This document shows, piece by piece, positions 54,328 through 63,468 of a stretch of DNA of 64,000 bases. Each line of letters starts with the position of its first letter. Positions within the stretch are counted from its first letter, which is position 1. The position numbers and the translations under genes were made by a program. The notes beneath the pieces were generated by a model. It was not told where the DNA came from and did not search any database. It worked only from the letters and a program-made list of their open reading frames with translations. Source of the DNA: an uncultured Piscinibacter sp. (GTDB lineage Bacteria; Pseudomonadota; Gammaproteobacteria; Burkholderiales; Burkholderiaceae_C); NCBI RefSeq assembly GCF_937952055.1, contig NZ_CALFYO010000010.1, positions 62,001-126,000 of the forward strand, written 5' to 3'.

Positions 54328-54992
54328 GCGCCGACACGGTCCGTATCCTCGTCGTCGACGACCACACGCTGTTCCGCCGCGGGCTGATGGCGCTGCTCTC
54401 GCTCGATCCGCAGTTCCAGGTGGTCGGCGATGCCGGCGACGCCGGGCAGGCGCAGCGCCGCGCGCTCGAGCTGCAGCCGGACCTGATCCTGCTCGACAAC
54501 CACCTGCCTGGCGTGAACGGCGTCGACGCGCTGCCCGCGCTGCGCGAGGCGGCGCCGGCGGCGCGCGTGATCATGCTCACCGTCAGCGAGGACGAGCAGG
54601 ACCTCGCCGCTGCGCTGCGCAACGGCGCCTGCGGCTACCTGCTCAAAACCACCGAGGGCGACGCGCTGGGGCATGCGATCCGTCGCGCGATGCGCGGCGA
54701 GAGCGTGATCGCCGAGGAGATGACCGGCAAGCTGGTGGCGGCCTTCCGCGGCGCCGGCACCTCGCAGGCGGACGGGCCGGAGCCGGCCGCGTCGCCGCTG
54801 GCACAGCTGTCGCCGCGCGAGCGCGAGATCCTGCGCGGCATCGCCCGCGGCGAGAGCAACAAGGAGATCGCGCGCTCGCTGGGCATCGCGGAGACCACGG
54901 TGAAGATCCACGTGCAGCACGTGCTGCGCAAGCTCGACGTGAGCTCGCGCGTGCAGGCCGCGGTGCTTGCCACCGAGCAGGGCCTGGGCTGA
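54324..54992 (+). CDS. narL: response regulator NarL
   Basis: This 222-residue regulator has a receiver domain (VVDDHTLFRRGL, phosphoacceptor D58 in LILLDNHLPG, Lys in YLLKTTEG) and a LuxR/NarL-type HTH (about 158-215; LSPREREILRGIARGESNKEIARSLGIAETTVKIH in two parts). It pairs with NarX and normally activates nar and represses alternative anaerobic genes. No clear NarL heptamer (TACYYMT) stood out upstream of narK1 by eye. Confidence 0.94.
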   Translation: MSADTVRILVVDDHTLFRRGLMALLSLDPQFQVVGDAGDAGQAQRRALELQPDLILLDNHLPGVNGVDALPALREAAPAARVIMLTVSEDEQDLAAALRNGACGYLLKTTEGDALGHAIRRAMRGESVIAEEMTGKLVAAFRGAGTSQADGPEPAASPLAQLSPREREILRGIARGESNKEIARSLGIAETTVKIHVQHVLRKLDVSSRVQAAVLATEQGLG

Positions 54993-55059
54993 AGGCCCTG
55001 CGCCGCGGGCCATGCGCGAGGCGGGGCGTCTGCCGTCCTGACCGGCGGCACGCGCCGGG

Positions 55060-55073
55060 TTGATGCGGATCAA
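55060..55073 (+). promoter_or_regulatory. FNR box upstream of narK1
   Basis: TTGAT-GCGG-ATCAA is a perfect FNR-type site in the 224-bp gap between narL and narK1. The -10-like TAGTTC (55088-55093) is too close for a class II position. A second candidate start with TACAGT (55182-55187) lies nearer to narK1. The site probably provides low-oxygen control, but the promoter it works with is not certain. Confidence 0.65.
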
Positions 55074-55183
55074 CGATCGGCCATCACTAGTTCTTCCGGA
55101 GGATGCGCCGCGTCAGCGCATCGTCCTTCCGCCGCGCGTCGCGCGTTCCACCGCAGGATGCCGTCGCGGCAGCCCCGTTCCTA

Positions 55184-55200
55184 CAGTGACGGCATCACTG
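55184..55200 (+). promoter_or_regulatory. dyad upstream of narK1
   Basis: CAGTGA-CGGCA-TCACTG is a perfect 6-bp inverted repeat with a 5-bp spacer, overlapping the -10-like TACAGT and ending 16 bp before the narK1 ATG. It does not fit FNR, NarL or NsrR consensus as I know them. It could be an operator for a further regulator or an mRNA leader hairpin. Confidence 0.45.
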
Positions 55201-55216
55201 AGGAAGGGGTTGAACC

Positions 55217-56467
55217 ATGACTCGACAACGACAGGCGCTGTCCGTGCTGATCGTCAGCACGTTGGCATTCACCGTCTGCTTCATGGTCTGGATGATGTTC
55301 GCGGTGATCGGCATCCCGATCCGCAAGACCTTGGGCTTGAACGCGACCGAGTTCGGCTTGCTGACCGCGATGCCGGTGCTCAGCGGATCGCTGGTTCGCG
55401 TGCCGCTGGGCATCTGGACCGACAAGTACGGCGGCCGGATCGTCATGGCGGTGCTGCTGGCCATCACGATCCCGGCCATCTGGGCGATGGCCTACGCCAC
55501 GCAGTTCTGGCAGTTCCTCTCCATCGGCCTGGTGCTGGGACTGGCCGGCGGCTCGTTCTCGGTCGGCACGCCCTACGTCGCGCGCTGGTTCCCGAAGAAC
55601 CGCCAGGGCTTCGCGATGGGCGTGTTCGGCGCCGGCAACTCGGGCGCGGCAGTCAACAAGTTCGTCGCGCCGGCGCTGGTCGTCGCGTTCGGCTGGACCA
55701 TGGTGCCGCAGGTCTACGCTGCGGTCATGCTGGGCACGCTGATCGTGTTCTGGATGTTCAGCCACAGCGACCCGGCGCACCTCGTGCCGGCGCACACCAA
55801 GTTCGTCGACCAGCTCAAGGCGCTGAAGGACCCGCGGGTGCTGAAGTACTGCCAGTACTACAGCATCGTGTTCGGCGGCTATGTCGCGCTGTCGCTGTGG
55901 ATGGTGCAGTACTACGTCGGCGAGTACGGCCTGGACATCCGCGCCGCGGCGCTGCTCGCGGCCTGCTTCTCGCTGCCCGGCGGCGTGCTGCGTGCGATCG
56001 GCGGCTGGCTGTCCGACAAGTACGGCGCGCACCACGTCACCTGGTGGGTGATGTGGGTGAGCTGGATCTGCCTGTTCCTGCTGTCCTACCCGCAGACCGA
56101 CTTCACCATCCTCACCGCCAACGGTCCGAAGACCTTCCACATCGGCCTGAACGTCTACGTGTTCACGCTGCTGATGTTCCTGCTGGGCATCGCCTGGGCG
56201 TTCGGCAAGGCCAGCGTCTTCAAGTACATCAGCGACGACTACCCGCACAACATCGGCACCATCAGCGGCATCGTCGGCCTCGCCGGCGGCCTGGGTGGCT
56301 TCGTGCTGCCGATCATGTTCGGCGCGCTGATGGACCTCACCGGCATCCGCTCCAGCGCCTTCATGCTGATGTACGGCGTGGTCTGGGTCTCGCTGATCTG
56401 GATGTACTGGACCGAGGTGCGCAAGACCGAGGTCATCGGCCCCCGCTCGCAGGCCTTCGCCCGCTGA
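55217..56467 (+). CDS. narK1: nitrate/nitrite transporter NarK1-type
   Basis: This 416-residue MFS protein has twelve helices with the NarK signature glycines: GLAGGSFSVGTPYVARWFPKN (split from GLVLGLAGGSFSVG) and GAGNSGAAVNKFVAP, plus IVGLAGGLGGFVLP. The shorter form with few N-terminal residues is the NarK1 type, usually a nitrate/proton symporter. It is the first gene of the nar structural operon. Confidence 0.93.
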   Translation: MTRQRQALSVLIVSTLAFTVCFMVWMMFAVIGIPIRKTLGLNATEFGLLTAMPVLSGSLVRVPLGIWTDKYGGRIVMAVLLAITIPAIWAMAYATQFWQFLSIGLVLGLAGGSFSVGTPYVARWFPKNRQGFAMGVFGAGNSGAAVNKFVAPALVVAFGWTMVPQVYAAVMLGTLIVFWMFSHSDPAHLVPAHTKFVDQLKALKDPRVLKYCQYYSIVFGGYVALSLWMVQYYVGEYGLDIRAAALLAACFSLPGGVLRAIGGWLSDKYGAHHVTWWVMWVSWICLFLLSYPQTDFTILTANGPKTFHIGLNVYVFTLLMFLLGIAWAFGKASVFKYISDDYPHNIGTISGIVGLAGGLGGFVLPIMFGALMDLTGIRSSAFMLMYGVVWVSLIWMYWTEVRKTEVIGPRSQAFAR

Positions 56468-56494
56468 GCGTCACCTCCACCACGGAGTCACACC

Positions 56495-58147
56495 ATGAAT
56501 ACCACGACTGCGGGCAGTGCACAGGCACGGCCCACCAGCGGCGCCGACATCGTCGACTGGCGCCCCGAGGACGATGCCTTCTGGGAGAGCACCGGGAAGA
56601 AGATCGCCTACCGCAACCTCTGGATCTCGGTGCCCGCGCTGCTGTGCGGCTTCGCGGTCTGGGGCATGTGGGGCATCATCACGGTGCAGATGCTCAACCT
56701 GGGCTTCCCGTTCAGCCAGGCCGAGCTCTTCACGCTGACCGCCATCGCCGGCCTGGCCGGGGCGACGATGCGCATCCCGGCGTCGTTCCTGATCCGTCTG
56801 GCCGGCGGGCGCAACACCATCTTCCTGACCACCGCGATGCTGCTGGCGCCGGCCATCGGCACCGGCATCGTGCTGCAGCACAAGGACTGGCCGCTGTGGG
56901 CCTTCCAGCTGATGGCGCTGTGGTCGGGCGTGGGCGGCGGCAACTTCGCCAGCTCGATGTCCAACATCAGCACCTTCTTCCCGAAGCGGCTGCAGGGCAC
57001 GGCGCTGGGCCTGAATGCCGGCCTGGGCAACTTCGGCGTCACTACCATGCAGGTGGTGATCCCGCTGGTGATGACGATGAGCATCTTCGGCGGTCTCGGC
57101 GGCGAGTCGATGACACTGGTGAAGGACAGCGGCTGGATCTTCGGCAAGATCGCCGCGGGCACGCCAACCTGGATCCAGAACGCCGGCTTCGCTTGGCTGT
57201 TGTCGCTGGTGCCGCTGTCGGTGCTGTGCTTCTTCGGCATGAACAACCTGGCCACGGTCTCGCCCAACATCGGCGGCACGATCCCGGCGTTCCTGAAGAT
57301 CATCTGGCTGTACACCTTGTCCTTCGTGCCGGCCGGCATCGGGCTCTACCTCTACCTGCCCAAGCCCACCGGGCTCGGCCTGCTGAACCTGTGGGTTGCC
57401 CTGCCGCTGATCATCGTCGCCACGCTGTTCACGATGAAGCTGACGGCCTTCGGCACGATGAAGGACAACATCGCCAAGCAGTTCGCCATCTTCGGCAACA
57501 AGCACACCTGGTCGATGACCGCGCTGTACATCGTGACCTTCGGCTCATTCATCGGCTTCTCGATGGCGCTGCCGCTGGCGATCACGGTGATCTTCGGCAT
57601 CAGCCACGTGCCCGATGCCAACGGCGTGATGCAGCACACGCTGAAGAACCCGAATGCGCCCTCGGCGCTGACCTATGCATGGATCGGACCCTTCGTCGGT
57701 GCGCTGATCCGTCCGGTGGGCGGATGGATCTCCGACAAGGTCGGCGGCTCCATCGTCACCCAGGTGATCTCGGCGGTGATGGTGGCGGCCTCGGCCGGGG
57801 TCGGCTACGTGATGCTGCTGGCCTACCAGTCGGCCACGCCCGAGCAGTACTTTCTGATCTTCATGTCGCTGTTCGTGGTGCTGTTCGCTGCCAGCGGCAT
57901 CGGCAATGGCTCGACCTTCCGCACCATCGGCGTGATCTTCGACCGCCAGCAGGCCGGCCCGGTGCTGGGCTGGACCTCCGCGGTGGCGGCGTACGGCGCC
58001 TTCATCGCGCCGGTGGTGATCGGCGGACAGATCAAGGCCGGCACGCCGCAGTTCGCGATGTACGGCTTCGCCGCCTTCTATGCCGTGTGCCTGGTGCTGA
58101 ACTGGTGGTTCTACCTGCGCGCCAACGCCTACGTGAAGAACCCCTGA
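56495..58147 (+). CDS. narK2: nitrate/nitrite antiporter NarK2-type
   Basis: This 550-residue MFS protein has a 40-residue N-terminal extension, twelve or more helices, LWSGVGGGNFASSMSNISTFFPKRLQGTALGLNAGLG (first signature, split here) and GIGNGSTFRTIGVIF (second signature). The larger NarK2 type commonly exchanges nitrate for nitrite. With NarK1 it provides import at start-up and steady exchange. It starts 27 bp after narK1 and ends 10 bp before narG. Confidence 0.93.
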   Translation: MNTTTAGSAQARPTSGADIVDWRPEDDAFWESTGKKIAYRNLWISVPALLCGFAVWGMWGIITVQMLNLGFPFSQAELFTLTAIAGLAGATMRIPASFLIRLAGGRNTIFLTTAMLLAPAIGTGIVLQHKDWPLWAFQLMALWSGVGGGNFASSMSNISTFFPKRLQGTALGLNAGLGNFGVTTMQVVIPLVMTMSIFGGLGGESMTLVKDSGWIFGKIAAGTPTWIQNAGFAWLLSLVPLSVLCFFGMNNLATVSPNIGGTIPAFLKIIWLYTLSFVPAGIGLYLYLPKPTGLGLLNLWVALPLIIVATLFTMKLTAFGTMKDNIAKQFAIFGNKHTWSMTALYIVTFGSFIGFSMALPLAITVIFGISHVPDANGVMQHTLKNPNAPSALTYAWIGPFVGALIRPVGGWISDKVGGSIVTQVISAVMVAASAGVGYVMLLAYQSATPEQYFLIFMSLFVVLFAASGIGNGSTFRTIGVIFDRQQAGPVLGWTSAVAAYGAFIAPVVIGGQIKAGTPQFAMYGFAAFYAVCLVLNWWFYLRANAYVKNP

Positions 58148-58157
58148 GGACAAGACA

Positions 58158-61100
58158 ATGAGCCACTTCCTCGATCGACTGACCCATTTCGCGCAGCCCA
58201 AGGAGAGCTTCTCCAACGGCCACGGCGTCGCCACCGGAGAAGATCGCACCTGGGAGGACGCCTACCGCGACCGCTGGGCGCACGACAAGATCGTGCGCTC
58301 CACCCACGGCGTGAACTGCACGGGCTCGTGCTCGTGGAAGATCTACGTCAAGGGCGGCATCGTCACCTGGGAGACCCAGCAGACCGACTACCCGCGCACG
58401 CGCTGGGACATGCCCAACCACGAGCCGCGCGGCTGCGCGCGCGGCGCCAGCTACAGCTGGTACCTCTACAGCGCCAACCGCGTGAAGTACCCGATGGTGC
58501 GCGGCCGGTTGCTCAAGGCCTGGCGCGAGGCGCGCCTGGCCAACGACCCGGTCGCCGCCTGGACGAGCATCGTCGAGGACGAGGCCAAGCGGCGCGACTA
58601 CCAGAGCGTGCGCGGCCTCGGCGGCTTCGTGCGCTCGAGCTGGGACGAGGTCAACGAGATCGTCGCGGCGGCGAACGTCTACACGATCAAGAAGTACGGC
58701 CCCGACCGCGTGATCGGCTTCTCGCCGATCCCGGCGATGTCGATGGTCAGCTACGCCGCCGGCTCGCGCTACCTGTCGCTGATCGGCGGCGTGTGCATGA
58801 GCTTCTACGACTGGTACTGCGACCTGCCGCCATCCAGCCCGCAGATCTGGGGCGAGCAGACCGACGTGCCCGAGTCGGCCGACTGGTACAACTCGACCTA
58901 CATCATCGCCTGGGGCAGCAACGTGCCGCAGACGCGCACGCCCGACGCGCACTTCTTCACCGAGGTGCGCTACAAGGGCGCGAAGACGGTCGCGGTGACG
59001 CCCGACTACGCCGAGATCAGCAAGCTCTGCGACCTCTGGCTGCACCCGAAGCAGGGCACCGACGCGGCGCTCGCGATGGCCATGGGCCACGTGATCCTGA
59101 AGGAGTTCTACTTCGACCAGCGCAGCGAGTACTTCGACGACTACGCACGCCGCTACACCGACCTGCCGATGCTGGTGCTGCTCAAGGAGCAGACCCTGCC
59201 CGACGGCCGCACGGTGATGGTGCCCGACCGCTACGTGCGCGCCAGCGACTTCAACGGCAAGCTCGGCCAGGCCAACAACCCCGACTGGAAGACCGTCGCC
59301 CTCGACCAGAAGGGCAAGGTCGTGCTGCCCCACGGCGCGATCGGCTTCCGCTGGGGCCCGGACGGGCGCGCCGATGCCGGTCAGTGGAACCTCGAGGCCA
59401 AGGAAGCCCGCCACGGCGGCGAGGTGAAGCTCAAGCTCTCGGTGCTGGAAGGGCAGGATCCGAGCGAGCAGACCGCGCAGGTCGGCTTCCCCTACTTCGG
59501 CGGCATCGCGACCGCGCACTTCACCGCCAACGAACAAGGCGGCGACGTGCTGGTGCGCACCGTGCCCGTGCAGCGCATCCGCCTCGGCAAGGAAGGCGAC
59601 CACCGCGAGGCGCTGGTGGCCACGGTGTTCGACCTGCAGGTGGCCAACTACGGTGTGGCGCGCGGCCTGCCCGGCGAGAACGCGGCGGTGAACTACGACG
59701 CCGACACACCGTACACGCCGGCCTGGCAGGAGAAAGTCACCGGCGTGCCGCGCGAGCAGGTGATCAGCGTGGCGCGCGAGTTCGCCGGCAACGCGCACAA
59801 GACGCGCGGCAAGTCCATGGTGATCATCGGCGCGGCGATGAACCACTGGTACCACAGCGACATGAACTACCGCGGCATCATCAACATGCTGATGATGTGC
59901 GGCTGCATCGGGCAAAGCGGCGGCGGCTGGGCGCACTACGTGGGCCAGGAGAAGCTGCGCCCGCAGACCGGCTGGACCGCGCTGGCCTTCGCGCTGGACT
60001 GGATCCGCCCGCCGCGGCAGCAGAACAGCACCAGCTTCTTCTACGCGCACACCGACCAGTGGCGCTACGAGAAGCTCGGCGTCGACGAGGTGCTCTCGCC
60101 GCTGGCCGACAAGGCCAGGTTCGGCGGCAGCATGATCGACTACAACGTGCGTGCCGAGCGCATGGGCTGGCTGCCGAGCGCGCCGCAGCTGCAGACGAAT
60201 CCGATCCAGGTGGTGAAGGACGCGGCGGCCGCCGGCCTCGACCCGAAGGACTACGCGGTCGGCGCGCTGAAGAGCGGCGCCCTGCGCATGAGCTGCGAAG
60301 ATCCCGACGCGCCCGCAAACTGGCCGCGCAACCTGTTCGTCTGGCGCTCCAACCTGCTCGGCTCGTCGGGCAAGGGCCACGAGTACTTCCTCAAGCACCT
60401 GCTGGGCACCAGCAACGGCGTGCAGGGCAAGGACCTCGGCCGCGACGACGCGAAGCCGGAGGAAGTCGTCTGGCACGACAAGGCGCCGGAAGGCAAGCTC
60501 GACCTGCTGGTCACGCTGGACTTCCGCATGAGCACCACGTGTCTGTACTCCGACATCGTGCTGCCCACCGCCACCTGGTACGAGAAGAACGATCTCAACA
60601 CCAGCGACATGCATCCCTTCATCCACCCCTTGTCCACCGCGGTGGACCCGGCGTGGCAATCGAGGAGCGACTGGGAGATCTACAAAGGCTTCGCGAAGAA
60701 GTTCAGCGAGGTCTGCGTCGGCCACCTCGGCGTCGAGAAGGAGCTGGTGCTGACGCCGCTGATGCACGACAGCCCCGCCGAGCTGGCCCAGCCCTTCGAC
60801 GTGAAGGAGTGGAAGAAGGGCGAATGCGACCTGATCCCCGGCAAGACTGCGCCGCAGATGACGGTGATCGAGCGCGACTACCCGAATGTCTACAAGCGCT
60901 TCACCGCGCTCGGCCCCTTGATGAACAAGGTGGGCAACGGCGGCAAGGGCATCGCCTGGAACACGCAGGACGAGGTCAGGCAGCTCGGTGAATTGAACGG
61001 TGTGGTGCGGGACGAAGGCGTGACCAAGGGCATGCCGCGGATCGAATCGGACATCGACGCCTGCGAGGTGGTGCTGCAACTCGCGCCGGAGACCAACGGC

Positions 61101-61946
61101 CACGTCGCCGTGAAGGCCTGGCAGGCGCTGTCCAAGGCCACCGGCCTGGACCATACGCACCTGGCCCTGCACCGCGAGGACGAGAAGATCCGCTTCCGCG
61201 ACATCCAGGCGCAGCCGCGCAAGATCATCAGCTCGCCGACCTGGTCGGGGCTGGAGAGCGAGAAGGTCTCGTACAACGCCGGCTACACCAACGTGCACGA
61301 GCTGATCCCCTGGCGCACCCTCACCGGTCGGCAGCAGTTCTACATGGACCACCCGTGGATGCGCGCCTTCGGCGAAGGCTTCGTCAGCTATCGCCCACCG
61401 GTGGACCTGAAGACCACTGCCGGCATCCACGGCGTGAAGGGCAACGGCAACACGGAGATCCTGCTGAACTTCATCACGCCGCACCAGAAGTGGGGCATCC
61501 ACAGCACCTACAGCGACAACCTGCTGATGCTGACGCTCAACCGCGGCGGCCCGGTGATCTGGCTGTCGGAGGACGACGCGCAGCGCGCCGGCATCGTCGA
61601 CAACGACTGGGTCGAGCTGTTCAACCTCAACGGCGCCATCGCAGCACGCGCGGTGGTGAGCCAGCGCGTCAACCCGGGCATGGTGCTGATGTACCACGCG
61701 CAGGAGAAGATCATCAACACGCCGGGGTCGGAAATCACCGGGGCGCGCGGCGGCATCCACAACTCGGTGACGCGCATCGTGCTCAAGCCGACCCACATGA
61801 TCGGCGGCTACGCACAGCTGAGCTACGGCTTCAACTACTACGGGACCATCGGCACCAACCGCGACGAGTTCGTGGTGGTGCGCAAGATGAACAAGGTCGA
61901 CTGGCTGGACACGCCCGTCGCCGCGACGCAAGGAGTGCACGCATGA
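58158..61946 (+). CDS. narG: respiratory nitrate reductase alpha subunit NarG
   Basis: This 1262-residue molybdoprotein has the FS0 cluster ligands H50, C54, C58 and C93 (STHGVNCTGSCSW; NHEPRGCARG), the molybdenum-ligand aspartate region SFYDWYCDLPPSSPQ (D218/D222, matching E. coli Asp222) and the late NSVTRIVLKPTHMIGGYAQL. It lacks a Tat leader, so the active site is cytosolic, as in NarGHI. It reduces nitrate to nitrite with electrons from quinol. It overlaps narH by 4 bp. Confidence 0.98.
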   Translation: MSHFLDRLTHFAQPKESFSNGHGVATGEDRTWEDAYRDRWAHDKIVRSTHGVNCTGSCSWKIYVKGGIVTWETQQTDYPRTRWDMPNHEPRGCARGASYSWYLYSANRVKYPMVRGRLLKAWREARLANDPVAAWTSIVEDEAKRRDYQSVRGLGGFVRSSWDEVNEIVAAANVYTIKKYGPDRVIGFSPIPAMSMVSYAAGSRYLSLIGGVCMSFYDWYCDLPPSSPQIWGEQTDVPESADWYNSTYIIAWGSNVPQTRTPDAHFFTEVRYKGAKTVAVTPDYAEISKLCDLWLHPKQGTDAALAMAMGHVILKEFYFDQRSEYFDDYARRYTDLPMLVLLKEQTLPDGRTVMVPDRYVRASDFNGKLGQANNPDWKTVALDQKGKVVLPHGAIGFRWGPDGRADAGQWNLEAKEARHGGEVKLKLSVLEGQDPSEQTAQVGFPYFGGIATAHFTANEQGGDVLVRTVPVQRIRLGKEGDHREALVATVFDLQVANYGVARGLPGENAAVNYDADTPYTPAWQEKVTGVPREQVISVAREFAGNAHKTRGKSMVIIGAAMNHWYHSDMNYRGIINMLMMCGCIGQSGGGWAHYVGQEKLRPQTGWTALAFALDWIRPPRQQNSTSFFYAHTDQWRYEKLGVDEVLSPLADKARFGGSMIDYNVRAERMGWLPSAPQLQTNPIQVVKDAAAAGLDPKDYAVGALKSGALRMSCEDPDAPANWPRNLFVWRSNLLGSSGKGHEYFLKHLLGTSNGVQGKDLGRDDAKPEEVVWHDKAPEGKLDLLVTLDFRMSTTCLYSDIVLPTATWYEKNDLNTSDMHPFIHPLSTAVDPAWQSRSDWEIYKGFAKKFSEVCVGHLGVEKELVLTPLMHDSPAELAQPFDVKEWKKGECDLIPGKTAPQMTVIERDYPNVYKRFTALGPLMNKVGNGGKGIAWNTQDEVRQLGELNGVVRDEGVTKGMPRIESDIDACEVVLQLAPETNGHVAVKAWQALSKATGLDHTHLALHREDEKIRFRDIQAQPRKIISSPTWSGLESEKVSYNAGYTNVHELIPWRTLTGRQQFYMDHPWMRAFGEGFVSYRPPVDLKTTAGIHGVKGNGNTEILLNFITPHQKWGIHSTYSDNLLMLTLNRGGPVIWLSEDDAQRAGIVDNDWVELFNLNGAIAARAVVSQRVNPGMVLMYHAQEKIINTPGSEITGARGGIHNSVTRIVLKPTHMIGGYAQLSYGFNYYGTIGTNRDEFVVVRKMNKVDWLDTPVAATQGVHA

Positions 61947-63466
61947 AGGTCCGCGCACAAATCGGCATGGTGCTGAACCTGGACAAGTGCATCGGCTGCC
62001 ACACCTGTTCGGTCACCTGCAAGAACGTCTGGACCAGCCGCAAGGGCATGGAGTACGCCTGGTTCAACAACGTCGAGACCAAGCCCGGCATCGGCTACCC
62101 GAAGGAGTGGGAGAACCAGGACAAGTGGAACGGCGGCTGGATCCGCAACGCCGACGGCTCGATCCAGCCGCGCCAGGGCGCGAAGTGGAAGCTGCTGATG
62201 CGCATCTTCGCCAACCCCAACCTGCCGCAGATCGACGACTACTACGAGCCCTTCACCTTTGACTACGACCACCTGCAGTCGGCGCCCGAGATGAAGGCGG
62301 CGCCGACCGCCAGGCCGCGCAGCCTGATCACCGGGCAGCGCATGGAGAAGATCGAGTGGGGCCCGAACTGGGAGGAGATCCTCGGCGGCGAATTCAGCAA
62401 GCGCTCGAAGGACAAGAACTTCGACGAGGTGCAGAAGGACATCTACGGCCAGTTCGAGAACACCTTCATGATGTACCTGCCCAGGCTGTGCGAGCACTGC
62501 CTGAACCCGGCGTGCGTCGCGAGCTGCCCCTCGGGCTCGATCTACAAGCGCGAGGAAGACGGCATCGTGCTGATCGACCAGGACAAGTGCCGCGGCTGGC
62601 GCATGTGCGTGTCGGGCTGCCCGTACAAGAAGATCTACTACAACTGGAACACCGGCAAGGCCGAGAAGTGCATCTTCTGCTACCCGCGCATCGAGGCGGG
62701 CCAGCCGACGGTGTGCTCCGAGACCTGCGTGGGCCGCATCCGCTATCTGGGCGTGCTGCTCTACGACGCCGAGCGCATCCAGGAAGCGGCCAGCGTGGCG
62801 CAGGACCGCGACCTGTACAAGGCACAGCTCGACATCTTCCTCGACCCCAATGACCCGAAGGTGATCGAGCAGGCGCGCGCCGACGGCATCCCCGACGCAT
62901 GGATGGAGGCGGCGCGCCGCAGCCCGGTCTACAAGATGGCGGTGGAGTGGAAGGTGGCGCTGCCGCTGCACCCGGAGTACCGCACGCTGCCGATGGTCTG
63001 GTACGTGCCGCCGCTGTCGCCGATCACGGCCGCCGCCAATGCCGGCCAGGTCGGCACCAATGGCGAGATCCCGGACGTCAACCAGCTGCGCATCCCGGTC
63101 AAGTACCTCGCCAACCTGCTCACCGCGGGCGACACCGTGCCGGTGGTGCGCGCGCTCGAGCGCATGCTGGCGATGCGCGCCTACCAGCGCGCCAAGCACG
63201 TCGACGGCACGATCAACAGCGCGGCACTGCAGCAGGTGCAGATGAGCGAGGCCGAGGTCGAGGACATGTACCAGGTGATGGCCATCGCGAACTACGAGGA
63301 CCGCTTCGTCATCCCGAGCACGCACCGCGAGTACGCCGAGAACGCCTTCGACGTGCGTGGCGGCTGCGGCTTCTCGTTCGGCAACGGCTGCTCGGAGGGC
63401 TCGAGCGACACCAGCCTGTTCGGCGGCGGCAGGCGCCGCACCATTCCCATCAAGGCGGAGGTCTGA
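61943..63466 (+). CDS. narH: respiratory nitrate reductase beta subunit NarH
   Basis: This 507-residue iron-sulphur subunit has four cysteine groups: C16, C19, C22, C26 (LDKCIGCHTCSVTCKN), CEHCLNPACVASCPSG, CRGWRMCVSGCPY, where Trp replaces one Cys and makes a [3Fe-4S] cluster, and CIFCYPRIEAGQ...CSETCVGR. It carries electrons from NarI to NarG. The ATG overlaps the narG stop. It is followed by narJ 2 bp later. Confidence 0.98.
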   Translation: MKVRAQIGMVLNLDKCIGCHTCSVTCKNVWTSRKGMEYAWFNNVETKPGIGYPKEWENQDKWNGGWIRNADGSIQPRQGAKWKLLMRIFANPNLPQIDDYYEPFTFDYDHLQSAPEMKAAPTARPRSLITGQRMEKIEWGPNWEEILGGEFSKRSKDKNFDEVQKDIYGQFENTFMMYLPRLCEHCLNPACVASCPSGSIYKREEDGIVLIDQDKCRGWRMCVSGCPYKKIYYNWNTGKAEKCIFCYPRIEAGQPTVCSETCVGRIRYLGVLLYDAERIQEAASVAQDRDLYKAQLDIFLDPNDPKVIEQARADGIPDAWMEAARRSPVYKMAVEWKVALPLHPEYRTLPMVWYVPPLSPITAAANAGQVGTNGEIPDVNQLRIPVKYLANLLTAGDTVPVVRALERMLAMRAYQRAKHVDGTINSAALQQVQMSEAEVEDMYQVMAIANYEDRFVIPSTHREYAENAFDVRGGCGFSFGNGCSEGSSDTSLFGGGRRRTIPIKAEV

Positions 63467-63468
63467 GC

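Noticed and set aside
58032..61958. A 1308-codon open frame antisense to narG
   Set aside because: GC-rich codon bias on the sense strand leaves long stop-free antisense frames. The translated product is a His/Val/Asp/Leu-rich string without domain character, while the sense frame is a clear NarG.
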